Below are positions 7,487-15,039 of a stretch of DNA of 16,730 nucleotides, one piece after another; position 1 is the stretch's first letter; every line of letters starts with the position of its first letter. The position numbers were made by a program, and so were the translations under genes. A model generated the notes under the pieces. That model made no database searches. It had not been told where the DNA came from and was given only the letters and a program-made list of their open reading frames with translations. Source of the stretch: JANXLS01 sp038227045 (GTDB lineage: Bacteria; Planctomycetota; SZUA-567; H5-PLA8); NCBI GenBank assembly GCA_038227045.1, contig JBBRQD010000117.1, positions 1-16,730 of the forward strand, in the 5' to 3' direction.

Positions 7487-8608
7487 ATGCGTGTTTCACC
7501 AATCTCATCCGCCGTGTTCGCCATGTACTGCTTTCTGGCCGTCACTGTGCCTTCACGTGCCGCTAGCGCACGCGAGTGGCCCTTGTGGGATGGTCACGAA
7601 TCCACGGCGTCGTATGCCGCGCGTGTTAATCTTTCGCCGACGAAGAGCATTGATCTGGGCGGCGGCGTCACGCTCGATTTGGTGTTGATCCCCGCTGGAA
7701 AATTCGTGATGGGCATGTCGAAACCCTTGGAACCGGCCGTCACGGTGTTAGACTCGCAGATCTTATTGGCGATAGGCGTCGCCCTGACGCTCGCGTTCGC
7801 GTCGATGCCGGTGGTCAGAAAGCTGCAGCGCAAAAAAGCTGCGTTTTCATTGCGCTGGCTGCTGCTGTTCACGGCGGCACTCGGGTTGTCGGCGGGCGGC
7901 GGCGCGCGCTGGCGTCTGGCCGTTCAAGAACTGGCGCGCTACGAGGCCGAGAAGATTGTGTATGAACATAACCGACCAAATGAGACGCGCGCGCACCCGG
8001 TGACGCTCACGCAGCCGTTCTACATGGGCAAGTACACGGTGACGCAGGCGCAATACGAAGCAGTCGTCGGCGGGAATCCCAGCCACTTCAAAGGCGCTCA
8101 ATTGCCGGTTGAATCGGTCACATGGGACGAAGCCACTGCGTACTGCAAGAAGCTCGCCGAGCGGCTGTGGGACAAAACGCTTGAGGCGCACTTGCCGACC
8201 GAAGCACAGTGGGAATACGCATGCCGCGCAGGCACGACGACCGCGTATTACTCGGGCAATCAGGAAAGCGACTTGGACGCGGTGGCGTGGTATAACGCAA
8301 ACAGTATCGCAACGCATCTAGTCGGCGCGAAGAAAGCGAATGCGTTTGGTTTGTACGACATGCACGGCAATGTGTGGCAGTGGTGCCAGGACGCATACAC
8401 GCGGGATTATGAAAAGCTGGGTGCCATTGACCCACTAAATGTAAATGCGCAAGGTGCCGTGCGTTTGGTGCGTGGCGGTTCGTGGAGCAACCCTGCCGAG
8501 CACAACCGGTCGTCTTCCCGCGGCAGGACCGATTTCGAAACCCGCGGCAAATACAATGGTTTTCGGGTTGTGTTGTCGGTGTCGTCATTGTCCAGAACTC
8601 CCCCGTAA
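7487..8608 (+). CDS. SUMF1/formylglycine-generating-enzyme-fold membrane protein, probably not a catalytic FGE
   Basis: The 373-residue protein begins with a signal-like segment (about 8-27, ending SRAASA). The SUMF1 fold starts at about 58 (GGGVTLDLVLIPAGKFVMG) but is interrupted between FVMG and HPVTLTQPFYMGKY (170-182) by about 90 residues with two hydrophobic helices (about 88-108 and 122-139), then resumes through LPTEAQWEYACRAGT (236-250), GLYDMHGNVWQWC (288-300), VRGGSW (328-333) and NGFRVV (357-362). Known sulfatase-activating FGEs have cysteines near the C-terminal GFR-C motif; here the residue after GFR is Val and no cysteine follows, so formylglycine synthesis is unlikely and a binding or structural role is more probable. 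The frame is open to an ATG at 7367, but the start at 7487 directly precedes the signal-like segment. It sits between the tRNA scar and the integrase remnant, so it may be cargo of a lost element. Confidence 0.85.
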   Translation: MRVSPISSAVFAMYCFLAVTVPSRAASAREWPLWDGHESTASYAARVNLSPTKSIDLGGGVTLDLVLIPAGKFVMGMSKPLEPAVTVLDSQILLAIGVALTLAFASMPVVRKLQRKKAAFSLRWLLLFTAALGLSAGGGARWRLAVQELARYEAEKIVYEHNRPNETRAHPVTLTQPFYMGKYTVTQAQYEAVVGGNPSHFKGAQLPVESVTWDEATAYCKKLAERLWDKTLEAHLPTEAQWEYACRAGTTTAYYSGNQESDLDAVAWYNANSIATHLVGAKKANAFGLYDMHGNVWQWCQDAYTRDYEKLGAIDPLNVNAQGAVRLVRGGSWSNPAEHNRSSSRGRTDFETRGKYNGFRVVLSVSSLSRTPP

Positions 8609-8763
8609 CTCTTTGTTTTTATGCTTCTTGCCCTTTGCGAGCGATGACAAACAAATTGTTTACATGACCGGTGTTAATGCAGACATTTTTCCGCTATTCG
8701 CTGGAGCTCGTCGGGAAAATCGTGAATGTGGATTTTCGCTGATGCGATTTGAAGGATCGTGCC

Positions 8764-9282
8764 TTATGCAATTTGGGGCATGTCTGTCGAGGAGGAAACG
8801 GTCGAGGCGCCAATGGTGGGGAGTTGCGCAACCGCCGCTTGCAGTCTTGCCTTGTCGCTGTGAACGTAAATGCCAAACGTCATCCGTGGATCGCTGTGGC
8901 GCATGAGCGTTTGAACACTCTTCGGATCAACTCCCGGCATCCGGCCCAATCGCGTCCCAAAAGTATGTCTAAGCGAATGAAGGTCTAGCACGCGACCTGC
9001 TGCATCGCGCTTCTCAATTTTCGATTTCTTTTTTCCTCCGATCACGACCACGGCACGCTTGGCCAACCCAGTTGCGACCAAATCATCATTGAAGCAACGC
9101 AAGAGTCGATCCGTTATTTTGACGACGGGCGATGTCTCGGAACCCGGATGGGTCATTCTCCATTCCCTGAGTGCCTCGTGTAATCCCGGCGTGATCGGCA
9201 AAACTTCTTCTTTGCCATTTTTATTGCCCTCCCATTCTGGTCGGGTGGTCAATGTTCCGTTTTCTAAATCGATATCGGGTTG
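8764..9282 (-). pseudogene. Tyrosine recombinase/integrase, C-terminal catalytic fragment
   Basis: The frame reads from just after a TGA (9283-9285) to a stop at 8764, about 172 residues beginning QPDIDLENGTLTTRPEW. It holds most of the tyrosine-recombinase catalytic domain: HSLRHTFGTRL with the second-box His and Arg, LMRHSDPRMT with the third-box His, and GIYVHSD with the nucleophilic Tyr. The DNA-binding N-terminal half and the first catalytic Arg region are missing, and the only early start would be a TTG at 9252. Upstream of 9283 the frame becomes unrelated sequence, so the gene is broken close to 9283, just before the retron operon. With the tRNA-Pro fragment it marks a decayed integrative element. 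Confidence 0.85.
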
Positions 9283-9323
9283 TCATCGCAGTTCGCGCCG
9301 ATGAATTGCGGAATTAAATCGCC

Positions 9324-9352
9324 TTGACGCAACGTAAAAATTTCGATATGAC
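9324..9352 (+). promoter_or_regulatory. Candidate sigma-70-type promoter of the retron operon
   Basis: TTGACG (9324-9329) is separated by 17 nt from TATGAC (9347-9352), 62 bp before the first start codon of the operon. The -35 matches the consensus at 5 of 6 positions and the -10 at 4 of 6. It sits in the only gap upstream of the HEAT gene. This is a pattern match only. Confidence 0.4.
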
Positions 9353-9414
9353 TCCCAACATGCATCGAAAAGGTATTTCATGGCTCGTGAAACCAAACAC
9401 GCGGATCGTCCGTC

Positions 9415-11133
9415 ATGCTGGATGAGTATTTCAGCATTGAAGATGCGCATTTTCTCGACGAATTGCGCGCGCGTTCGGATGCGCCAAAACTCGCGGGCTT
9501 GGCCGAACGCTGGAAGAAAGATCCGCGTCCGTGGGCACGGCAACAGATTCTTGCCTATCTCGAATTGCCGATGAATTGCAATGGGCATCAGCCTTTGGTA
9601 AAGCGGCTCTTCAAACATGCGTACGCGAAACGTGATGACGAATTGCTCGCGGCGTTCGCGGTCGCGTTCGACCGGCTGGTCCGGCGCGTCAAGAAATCGC
9701 GCTCCAAATGGGATTTTGAAACACGTCAGATTACGTTCACAGAGCACCTCGTTGCTCCACGCAATACATTTGCAACTCCGAATAAAGTGGCGAAGTCGTC
9801 CTGGTTGGGCAATCATTCGTCGCGAAGGCCAGGCGTTCTTTTTTCATATCACACGCGAGCGTATCTTCGCCGGCGAATGTGGCGTTTTTTTCGCCGGTTG
9901 GGTCACCAGCATCCGAGCGAGTACCCGACCCTTGCGGCCAACGCACTGCGGCTTTACACGGATGTCGATTTGAATACCGGCGAGAACATCCTCGATTCGT
10001 GGACACTGCTGCACATCAGCTTTGGCGCGCACGACGCGTTGGAATTCGGCCTTACGCACACCGGTTTGAAAGAGGGCCGAGCGCTCGTCGAATTGACGGC
10101 GAAACCCGCATTCCCCGACCTGTGGTCCAAGTCCGAATCACTTCCCGTTCTGCTGAATCTGATGCTCTCCGCGCGGGCAAGATTGGTGCGCGTTTGGATC
10201 ATCCAATGTTTGCGCGCGTTGCACAAAGAGAGGTTGGTGAATCTCGCGTTCGAATCCATTCTCATACTGCTCGAACACGACGATGACGACGTCCAGCAAT
10301 TCGGTGCCGAGATATTCAACGCGTTCGAAGGCCTCGACAATTTGCCCGTCGACACCTGGCTGAAGTTGCTTCGAACGCGCAATCTGACCGCGTTGCAAAC
10401 CATTTGTGACGCGTTTCTGAAACACGTTCACAGTGACCGCTTGACGCTGCCGCAATGCGTCGATCTCGCGTCCGAGCGGCCGGCGGCCATCGCGAAATTA
10501 GGCTTTTCCTTCCTTAAAACGCGCGTGGTATCAACCCCAGACGAGCGCCGTGAGATCGTGCGCCTGGCCAGCGCAACCTGCTCGGCTATCGCGTCTGAAT
10601 TGACCGAATGGGCACTTCCGATCCTCGGCGAAAAAGCCGTGTACGAACGCGACACCATGTGCGCATTTTTGGATAGCCTGCTCAAAGAAGCGCGCTCGGC
10701 CGCGTGGTCTTGGCTGCTCAAGAAGGAAGGCCCCGCATACCACGATGCAGGACTCTGGGCGCGTCTGGTCGAAACGCCGTACGACGATCTGCGCTTGTCG
10801 ATTGTGGATCTGTTGGCGTTGCGCGCGTTGCCCGGCACGAGCGCGGATTCGCTGGAATCGCTGTGGTGCTCGGTGCTCGTCGCGGTTCATCGCGGCGGGC
10901 GGCAGAAGAGCAAAGCTGTGCGACAAATAGGCGATGCGATTCGAGCGAATCCGAAACGCGCTGACGCACTCATTCCGGTGCTTTCTGTGGCGATTCGTTC
11001 GGTCCGGCCGGCTGAAGCGCGCGCCGGATTATCATCGCTGGTTGCAGCAGCCGATACGAATCCGGAACTTTCGGCGACCATCCAAAAGCTGATTCCCGAG
11101 CTCAATTTGGCGTACGTGGAGGCTGCCTCGTGA
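9415..11133 (+). CDS. HEAT-like alpha-helical repeat protein, retron-associated
   Basis: The 572-residue product has no signal peptide or membrane helix and is made of Leu/Ala-rich helix pairs through most of its length, resembling HEAT/ARM solenoids (for example 233-330, with LLNLMLSARARLVRVWIIQCLRAL and ESILILLEHDDDDVQQFGAEIFNAFEGL, and the pairs at about 450-560). An N-terminal portion (about 1-210) contains a conserved-looking basic block, RAYLRRRMWRFFRRLGHQHP. Solenoids of this sort usually bind protein or nucleic acid; no catalytic motif is seen. The ATG at 9415 is the first start in the frame, which opens at 9391; the ribosome site is weak. Its TGA overlaps the GTG of the next gene (GTGA), so the two are probably translationally coupled. 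From memory, HEAT plus winged-helix/SWIM pairs accompany Mx162-like retrons; the exact role is unknown. Confidence 0.8.
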   Translation: MLDEYFSIEDAHFLDELRARSDAPKLAGLAERWKKDPRPWARQQILAYLELPMNCNGHQPLVKRLFKHAYAKRDDELLAAFAVAFDRLVRRVKKSRSKWDFETRQITFTEHLVAPRNTFATPNKVAKSSWLGNHSSRRPGVLFSYHTRAYLRRRMWRFFRRLGHQHPSEYPTLAANALRLYTDVDLNTGENILDSWTLLHISFGAHDALEFGLTHTGLKEGRALVELTAKPAFPDLWSKSESLPVLLNLMLSARARLVRVWIIQCLRALHKERLVNLAFESILILLEHDDDDVQQFGAEIFNAFEGLDNLPVDTWLKLLRTRNLTALQTICDAFLKHVHSDRLTLPQCVDLASERPAAIAKLGFSFLKTRVVSTPDERREIVRLASATCSAIASELTEWALPILGEKAVYERDTMCAFLDSLLKEARSAAWSWLLKKEGPAYHDAGLWARLVETPYDDLRLSIVDLLALRALPGTSADSLESLWCSVLVAVHRGGRQKSKAVRQIGDAIRANPKRADALIPVLSVAIRSVRPAEARAGLSSLVAAADTNPELSATIQKLIPELNLAYVEAAS

Positions 11134-12831
11134 ACGTCAAATTCGCTTATCTCGGCCGCAGCGGGCTGCAAGGCTCCGGCGAAGTTCTGAACTTCGCGCC
11201 GAATCTGGCGCGCGATCCCGTCGCTTTCGATGCGCCGCTTCGGCACACCGCTTCGCTTTCGCGAAGCGATCTCGGCAATGCACGACATCGTCATCAGCGA
11301 TCTGCGTTACAAACCGCGCGACAAGAGCGGATATCAAGAATGGAAAAAGATCGAAAAGCAGCGCGAATCCTTGTTGCGCAAAGACGCTTACGACCGCGCG
11401 AAACAAGATATCCTGTCGCGTCGCGAAGAGCCCGTCGAACCGGATTTGGAGAAGAAATTCAATCGCTGTCGGGCCGATTATTGGAACGCGCGGCAGAAGT
11501 ATTCCAATTACTTGCGCAAAAACGATCCCGAATTGTGGCGCATGCTGATGCCCTGCGATCCCGTGATCACGGTCGCGCCGGACGTGCTGTTCTTCGAATG
11601 TTTTTCAGCCGACGAATCAAGTTACGGTTGCCTCAACGTGGATCGCGGCGCGTTTGGGAAATGCGATAGCGCGAAATGCGGCACCACCAATGTCGATTAT
11701 TCGTCGGATTTATTCAACCAGTTTCAAGCACTGCGCTCATACCGCGACACTCGTTTTCGGATCGATCCGGCGGGCTTTGAAGTCGCCACCCAAGGCGGCG
11801 CGGACTACCGCGAAGAGAAGATTGATTTGCCAGCGTCGTGGCTGCGCGGATTCATTCAGCTTCAAAGCGCGATGGGCATGCCGATGCGTAAGGTCTCGCT
11901 GACGCGCGAAGCAGTTTATTCGCTGTGCGCGTATTTGAAGCGCCACAAAGCGCAGACCAGTCCGCGCGCGTTGCGGTTCGAATTCATTCCAGGCAAACCA
12001 CTGCGCCTGGTGCTGGAACCCTGGGAACAGGAGGTCGTTGTTCACGGCAAAAACTACGATGGCCCGCCCGGCGAACCGGTGCGCGTCTGGGGCCGTCAAC
12101 GCTTGCTTGCGCTCGCTCGATTGCTGCCGCTGATCGACGGCGTGGATGTGTATCTGCTCGGCACGGGTCTGCCGCATTTCTGGGTCGCGCGCATGGGCGA
12201 GATGCGGTTGACGCTCGGCCTTTCAGGCTGGACGACCAACGACTGGACACGTTCGGCCGCGCTCGATCTGCTGGCTCCGCAAGCCGAAGTTCCCCGCGGA
12301 TCGGTTTACGATGCTCAGAAGCTGATGCGGCAAAGCAAATCGATGACATTCGCCGAAGTCAACGCGGCGCTGAACCTCAAGCCCAATGTCACCGCAGCGA
12401 CGATGAACCAACTCGCCTACAGCGGTCAACTGATTTACGATTTGACCGACGGTGTGTATCGCTGGCGGCAGATCATGTCGATGGCGTTGAGCGAAGAACA
12501 GATCGGACCGGATCATCCTGAACTTACCGCTTCACGCGACTACGTTACGAAGAACCTCGCAACGGTGAATTCCACTCAACCCGCTCCGAAGGGTGGTACA
12601 TTTTACACGGGGCGCGTGGGTGGGGTCGAAGTCGAACTGCTGCTGGATGCCGAAGGCCGCATTTCGCGCGGAAAATGTACGTGCAGTTATTTCCACGCAT
12701 CGGGATTGCGGCGTGGCGCGTGCCGGCATCTGCTGGCTTTGCGCGCCCAGATCAACCGAAAGAAGGAAGGAGCGCTTGCAGCAGGTCGCGAGCGCTGGTA
12801 TGACTTTGGTTATCTTTTAAAAGGTGAATGA
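11130..12831 (+). CDS. Winged-helix/SWIM zinc-finger protein, retron-associated, with an apparent +1 frameshift
   Basis: The true N-terminus appears to be GTG at 11130 (NVKFAYLGRSGLQGSGEVLN...VAFDAPLR), overlapping the upstream stop. Near 11238-11248 the frame has to move by +1 to continue as TPLRFREAISAMHDIVISDL; removing one G from CTTCGGCACA joins the frames cleanly and gives about 566 residues. The downstream frame alone (from ATG 11230) has 533 residues. Features in that frame: a Lys/Arg/Glu-rich helical part (about 25-95), a cysteine-rich patch (C124, C134, C145, C150), a winged-helix-like segment (about 370-413, FAEVNAALNLKPNVTAATMN then DGVYRW) and a C-terminal SWIM finger CTC-x(12)-CRH (C483, C485, C498, H500). 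SWIM and winged-helix domains bind nucleic acid or protein. The stop is four bases before the retron RNA, so all three genes are likely one unit. The shift may be a mutation, a sequencing error or programmed. Confidence 0.82.
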
Positions 12832-12834
12832 GTT

Positions 12835-13065
12835 TTGAGCGGAAGCGTGTTAGCCAACTGAGACTGTTGTTGCCGCGGCGTTCCGCCACGGTTGACGAAA
12901 GGCTAGTACATGCATCCCCAAGGCCGTTGTTCGTTTGGGACCCGCGCAGCTAGCGGGGGTACCACGAACAACCCGAGGGTTTACCCCCCGCTAGCTGCGC
13001 GGGTCCCTTGAGTGAACGACCTTGGTCAGGAGGAAGAAGTCAGAAGGCTGGCCGCTTCCGCTCAA
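12835..13065 (+). ncRNA. Retron msr-msd non-coding RNA
   Basis: The ends are perfect 13-bp inverted repeats: a1 TTGAGCGGAAGCG (12835-12847) and a2 CGCTTCCGCTCAA (13053-13065). After a1 comes TGTTAGCC, whose G at 12853 in TTAGC is the candidate branching guanosine. The msr part shows a hairpin CAAC-loop-GTTG (12855-12869) and one with an 8-pair stem, one mismatch and a TTC loop (12873-12891). The msd part is a long stem: CCAAGG/CCTTGG (12918-12923 with 13020-13025), CGTT/AACG (12925-12928 with 13015-13018), an internal loop, then 23 perfect pairs (12937-12959 with 12985-13007) around a 25-nt loop. The RT start is 39 nt after a2, the usual order. Reverse transcription from near a2 would give an msDNA of roughly 100-150 nt. 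Exact ends of msr and msd are estimates. Confidence 0.9.
12937..13007 (+). repeat. msd hairpin: 23-bp perfect inverted repeat
   Basis: The arms at 12937-12959 and 12985-13007 are perfectly complementary over 23 bp (GC-rich, with CAGCTAG in the middle). The 25-nt loop contains a small inner hairpin AACC-CGAG-GGTT and the 9-mer ACGAACAAC (12964-12972), which is complementary to GTTGTTCGT (12926-12934) in the 5' side of the outer stem. No T-tract follows the hairpin, so it is not a rho-independent terminator. Confidence 0.92.
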
Positions 13066-13104
13066 TTGTTTCAGTAGTCATCACGGCAATTCGGAGTGTG
13101 CGAT

Positions 13105-14721
13105 ATGCGTTTCTTCGAATTGCTGCATCGATTGTTTTTTGGAAACCCATTTCCAAAGCCCACTCCGCGTACCAACACACTCAGTTCCCCGCGTCCGCAA
13201 ACCGCTTCCTCCATATCACCGCAAAGACCGCTGCCGTCGCGGCCAGTCCAGGCGCGGCAATCGCCTCCATCGCCCAAGCATGTAAATCTGAATCTCGAGG
13301 CCGCTCAATTCGCGCCGATTTCAAACAGCGAGGCAAAGAAGCAGGCAGGCAAATTGGGTTCGCTTTGGACCAACGTGTGGTTTGGCCGTCGCGACCTAAT
13401 CCCGCCAGCGAGCGATCCGCGCACCGTGTTGATTGACCGCGCGATGGTAGGAGTGGGCTTGATTACGCCCGACGCGCTAATTGAAATCCATCGCGTTGGC
13501 GACGAAATGGCGCGTGTTAAACCGGATTTGGCCTTGGCGGCAGAGGAGGCCAACAAAGCCGTCCGGCAATCTCAGGAAGAACGCGAAGCGCTCAAGAAAC
13601 AAAAGAAACTCGAAGGCGCCGAACGCCGACGCTTGCACGCCGACGGCGTGGCCAAACGCAAAGCCACCGACATTATCTTCCTGGGGCGGGGCGTTTCAAA
13701 ATGCCTCGCCGACCGCCGCGCCAACGTCGAAAAATTGACCGCCGCGGGGTTGCCGATTCTTGCCACTCCGGCCGACGTCGCCACCGCTCTGAATCTGCCG
13801 ATTAAGCGCCTGCGCTGGTTGGCGTTTCACGCTGACGCGGCAACGGTCTCGCATTACGTGCGCTTCACCGTCCCAAAGAAAAGCGGCGGCACGCGCGAAC
13901 TCGCCGCGCCGCACAAAAGTCTCGCGCGCTGTCAGGAATGGATTCTACATGAAATCCTCGCGAAACTTCCCGTCGCCGATTGCGCGCACGGTTTCGTTCC
14001 GACGCGCAACACACTTTCCAATGCTCGCCCGCATGTGCGCCAAGCCGTTGTGTTGAATCTCGATTTGAAGGATTTCTTCCCAACGATCGCGTTTCGGCGC
14101 GTTTGCGGCCTGTTCAAAAACCTCGGGTACTCACCGGCCGCCGCCGCGATCCTCGCACTGCTCTGCACCGAGGCGCCGCGCAAGACAGTCTCGTACGCCG
14201 GGAAAGTATTCCACGTCGCCACCGGCCCGCGAGCACTTCCGCAAGGTGCCTGCACAAGTCCGGCGCTCAGCAATCTGGCCGCGCGCGGTTTGGATTCACG
14301 GCTTTCAAAATTGAGTGCGAAACTGGGATATGTAAACACGCGTTATGCCGACGACCTTACCTTTTCAACATCGGGCGACCCGTCCAAAACAACCGGATAT
14401 CTGCTCGCGCGTGTCCGCCACATCACCGAAGACGAAGGCTTCACCGTGAATGAAAAAAAGACGCGCATTCAACGCGCAGGAAATCAGCAGACCGTCACGG
14501 GCATCGTGGTCAACAAATATCCCAACGTTGCGCGCAAGGAGATTCGCAACTTGCGTGCGATTTTGCATCGGGCAAGCAAAGAAGGTCTGGCCGCACAGAA
14601 TAGAAGTAACCATCCGCATTTTTTATCCTGGCTGCAAGGCAAGATTGGCTACGTCAACATGATTAATCCCAAGCAAGGACATCTCTTGAAGGAAGCATTG
14701 GCGAAACTGGTAACGGCATGA
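13105..14721 (+). CDS. Retron-type reverse transcriptase with long N-terminal extension
   Basis: The 538-residue enzyme should copy the adjacent msd RNA into branched msDNA. Residues 1-60 are Ser/Pro/Arg-rich and 135-185 are charged and likely coiled-coil; the RT part begins at about 188 (DIIFLGRGVSKCLADRR). Motifs: FTVPKKSGGTREL (254-266), the retron-type NAxxH motif as NARPH (306-310), motif A NLDLKDFF with catalytic Asp320, LPQGACTSPALSN (378-390), the YADD box (414-417) with the two catalytic Asp, and the retron-specific VTG in VTGIVVN (464-470). There is no maturase or HNH domain, which excludes a group II intron protein. Classic E. coli retron RTs are about 300-350 residues; the roughly 190-residue extension recalls the longer myxobacterial Mx162-type RTs. 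ATG 13105 is chosen because GGAG lies 8 nt upstream (13093-13096); the frame also allows a GTG at 13096. Confidence 0.93.
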   Translation: MRFFELLHRLFFGNPFPKPTPRTNTLSSPRPQTASSISPQRPLPSRPVQARQSPPSPKHVNLNLEAAQFAPISNSEAKKQAGKLGSLWTNVWFGRRDLIPPASDPRTVLIDRAMVGVGLITPDALIEIHRVGDEMARVKPDLALAAEEANKAVRQSQEEREALKKQKKLEGAERRRLHADGVAKRKATDIIFLGRGVSKCLADRRANVEKLTAAGLPILATPADVATALNLPIKRLRWLAFHADAATVSHYVRFTVPKKSGGTRELAAPHKSLARCQEWILHEILAKLPVADCAHGFVPTRNTLSNARPHVRQAVVLNLDLKDFFPTIAFRRVCGLFKNLGYSPAAAAILALLCTEAPRKTVSYAGKVFHVATGPRALPQGACTSPALSNLAARGLDSRLSKLSAKLGYVNTRYADDLTFSTSGDPSKTTGYLLARVRHITEDEGFTVNEKKTRIQRAGNQQTVTGIVVNKYPNVARKEIRNLRAILHRASKEGLAAQNRSNHPHFLSWLQGKIGYVNMINPKQGHLLKEALAKLVTA

Positions 14722-15039
14722 GCAGTTCTCCTCTGGGTCGGTTGTCTCTGAAAGCGCAATCGGCGTCTGCTTCGCCAACACGCTCCGTCCGGCCGTCGAA
14801 AATTCCAGTACACCGTCGGTTGCGGCCGACACCTTAGCTGCCCAAGGCATGAAGCAAGTCCGGATGTTTTTAGAACCCCTGGTGCAATCGCGGAATGCCT
14901 ATTGACCCGGTTCTGCATTTTTGCTCATGTTTCGCTCCATCTTATACATAAGAGTATTATAGAAACTGTTGATTACGGTGCGCGAACGGTGTCGGCGCGT
15001 CTGAACCCTCGCCTCATTTGTCCGGCGGTAATGAGCTTC
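14722..15039. other. Intergenic region between the convergent RT and peptidase genes
   Basis: This 318-bp stretch lies between two convergent genes. A plus-strand frame from about 14711 to a TGA near 14906 has a protein-like end (SVAADTLAAQGMKQVRMFLE...) but no suitable start codon or recognised family; it could be a gene remnant or chance. I see no clear rho-independent terminator for either gene. The part from 14930 to 14980 is AT-rich. Confidence 0.5.

Noticed and set aside
9283..9816. 177-codon minus-strand frame abutting the integrase fragment, as its possible N-terminal half
   Set aside because: Apart from a short RRELR just before the TGA it lacks recombinase features and is the mirror of the HEAT gene's 5' part.
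12937..13007. Strong hairpin read as a rho-independent terminator of the SWIM gene
   Set aside because: No T-tract follows on either strand, the stem is far longer than usual, and it is nested inside the a1/a2 repeats of a retron RNA.
13028..13034. Perfect AGGAGG as a ribosome binding site for an earlier RT start
   Set aside because: No start codon in the RT frame lies at a suitable distance, and the site is inside the retron RNA between the msd stem and a2.
13105..14721. RT belonging to a group II intron, DGR or Abi system
   Set aside because: There is no maturase/HNH domain, no template/variable repeat pair, and the VTG and NAxxH motifs together with msr-msd identify a retron.
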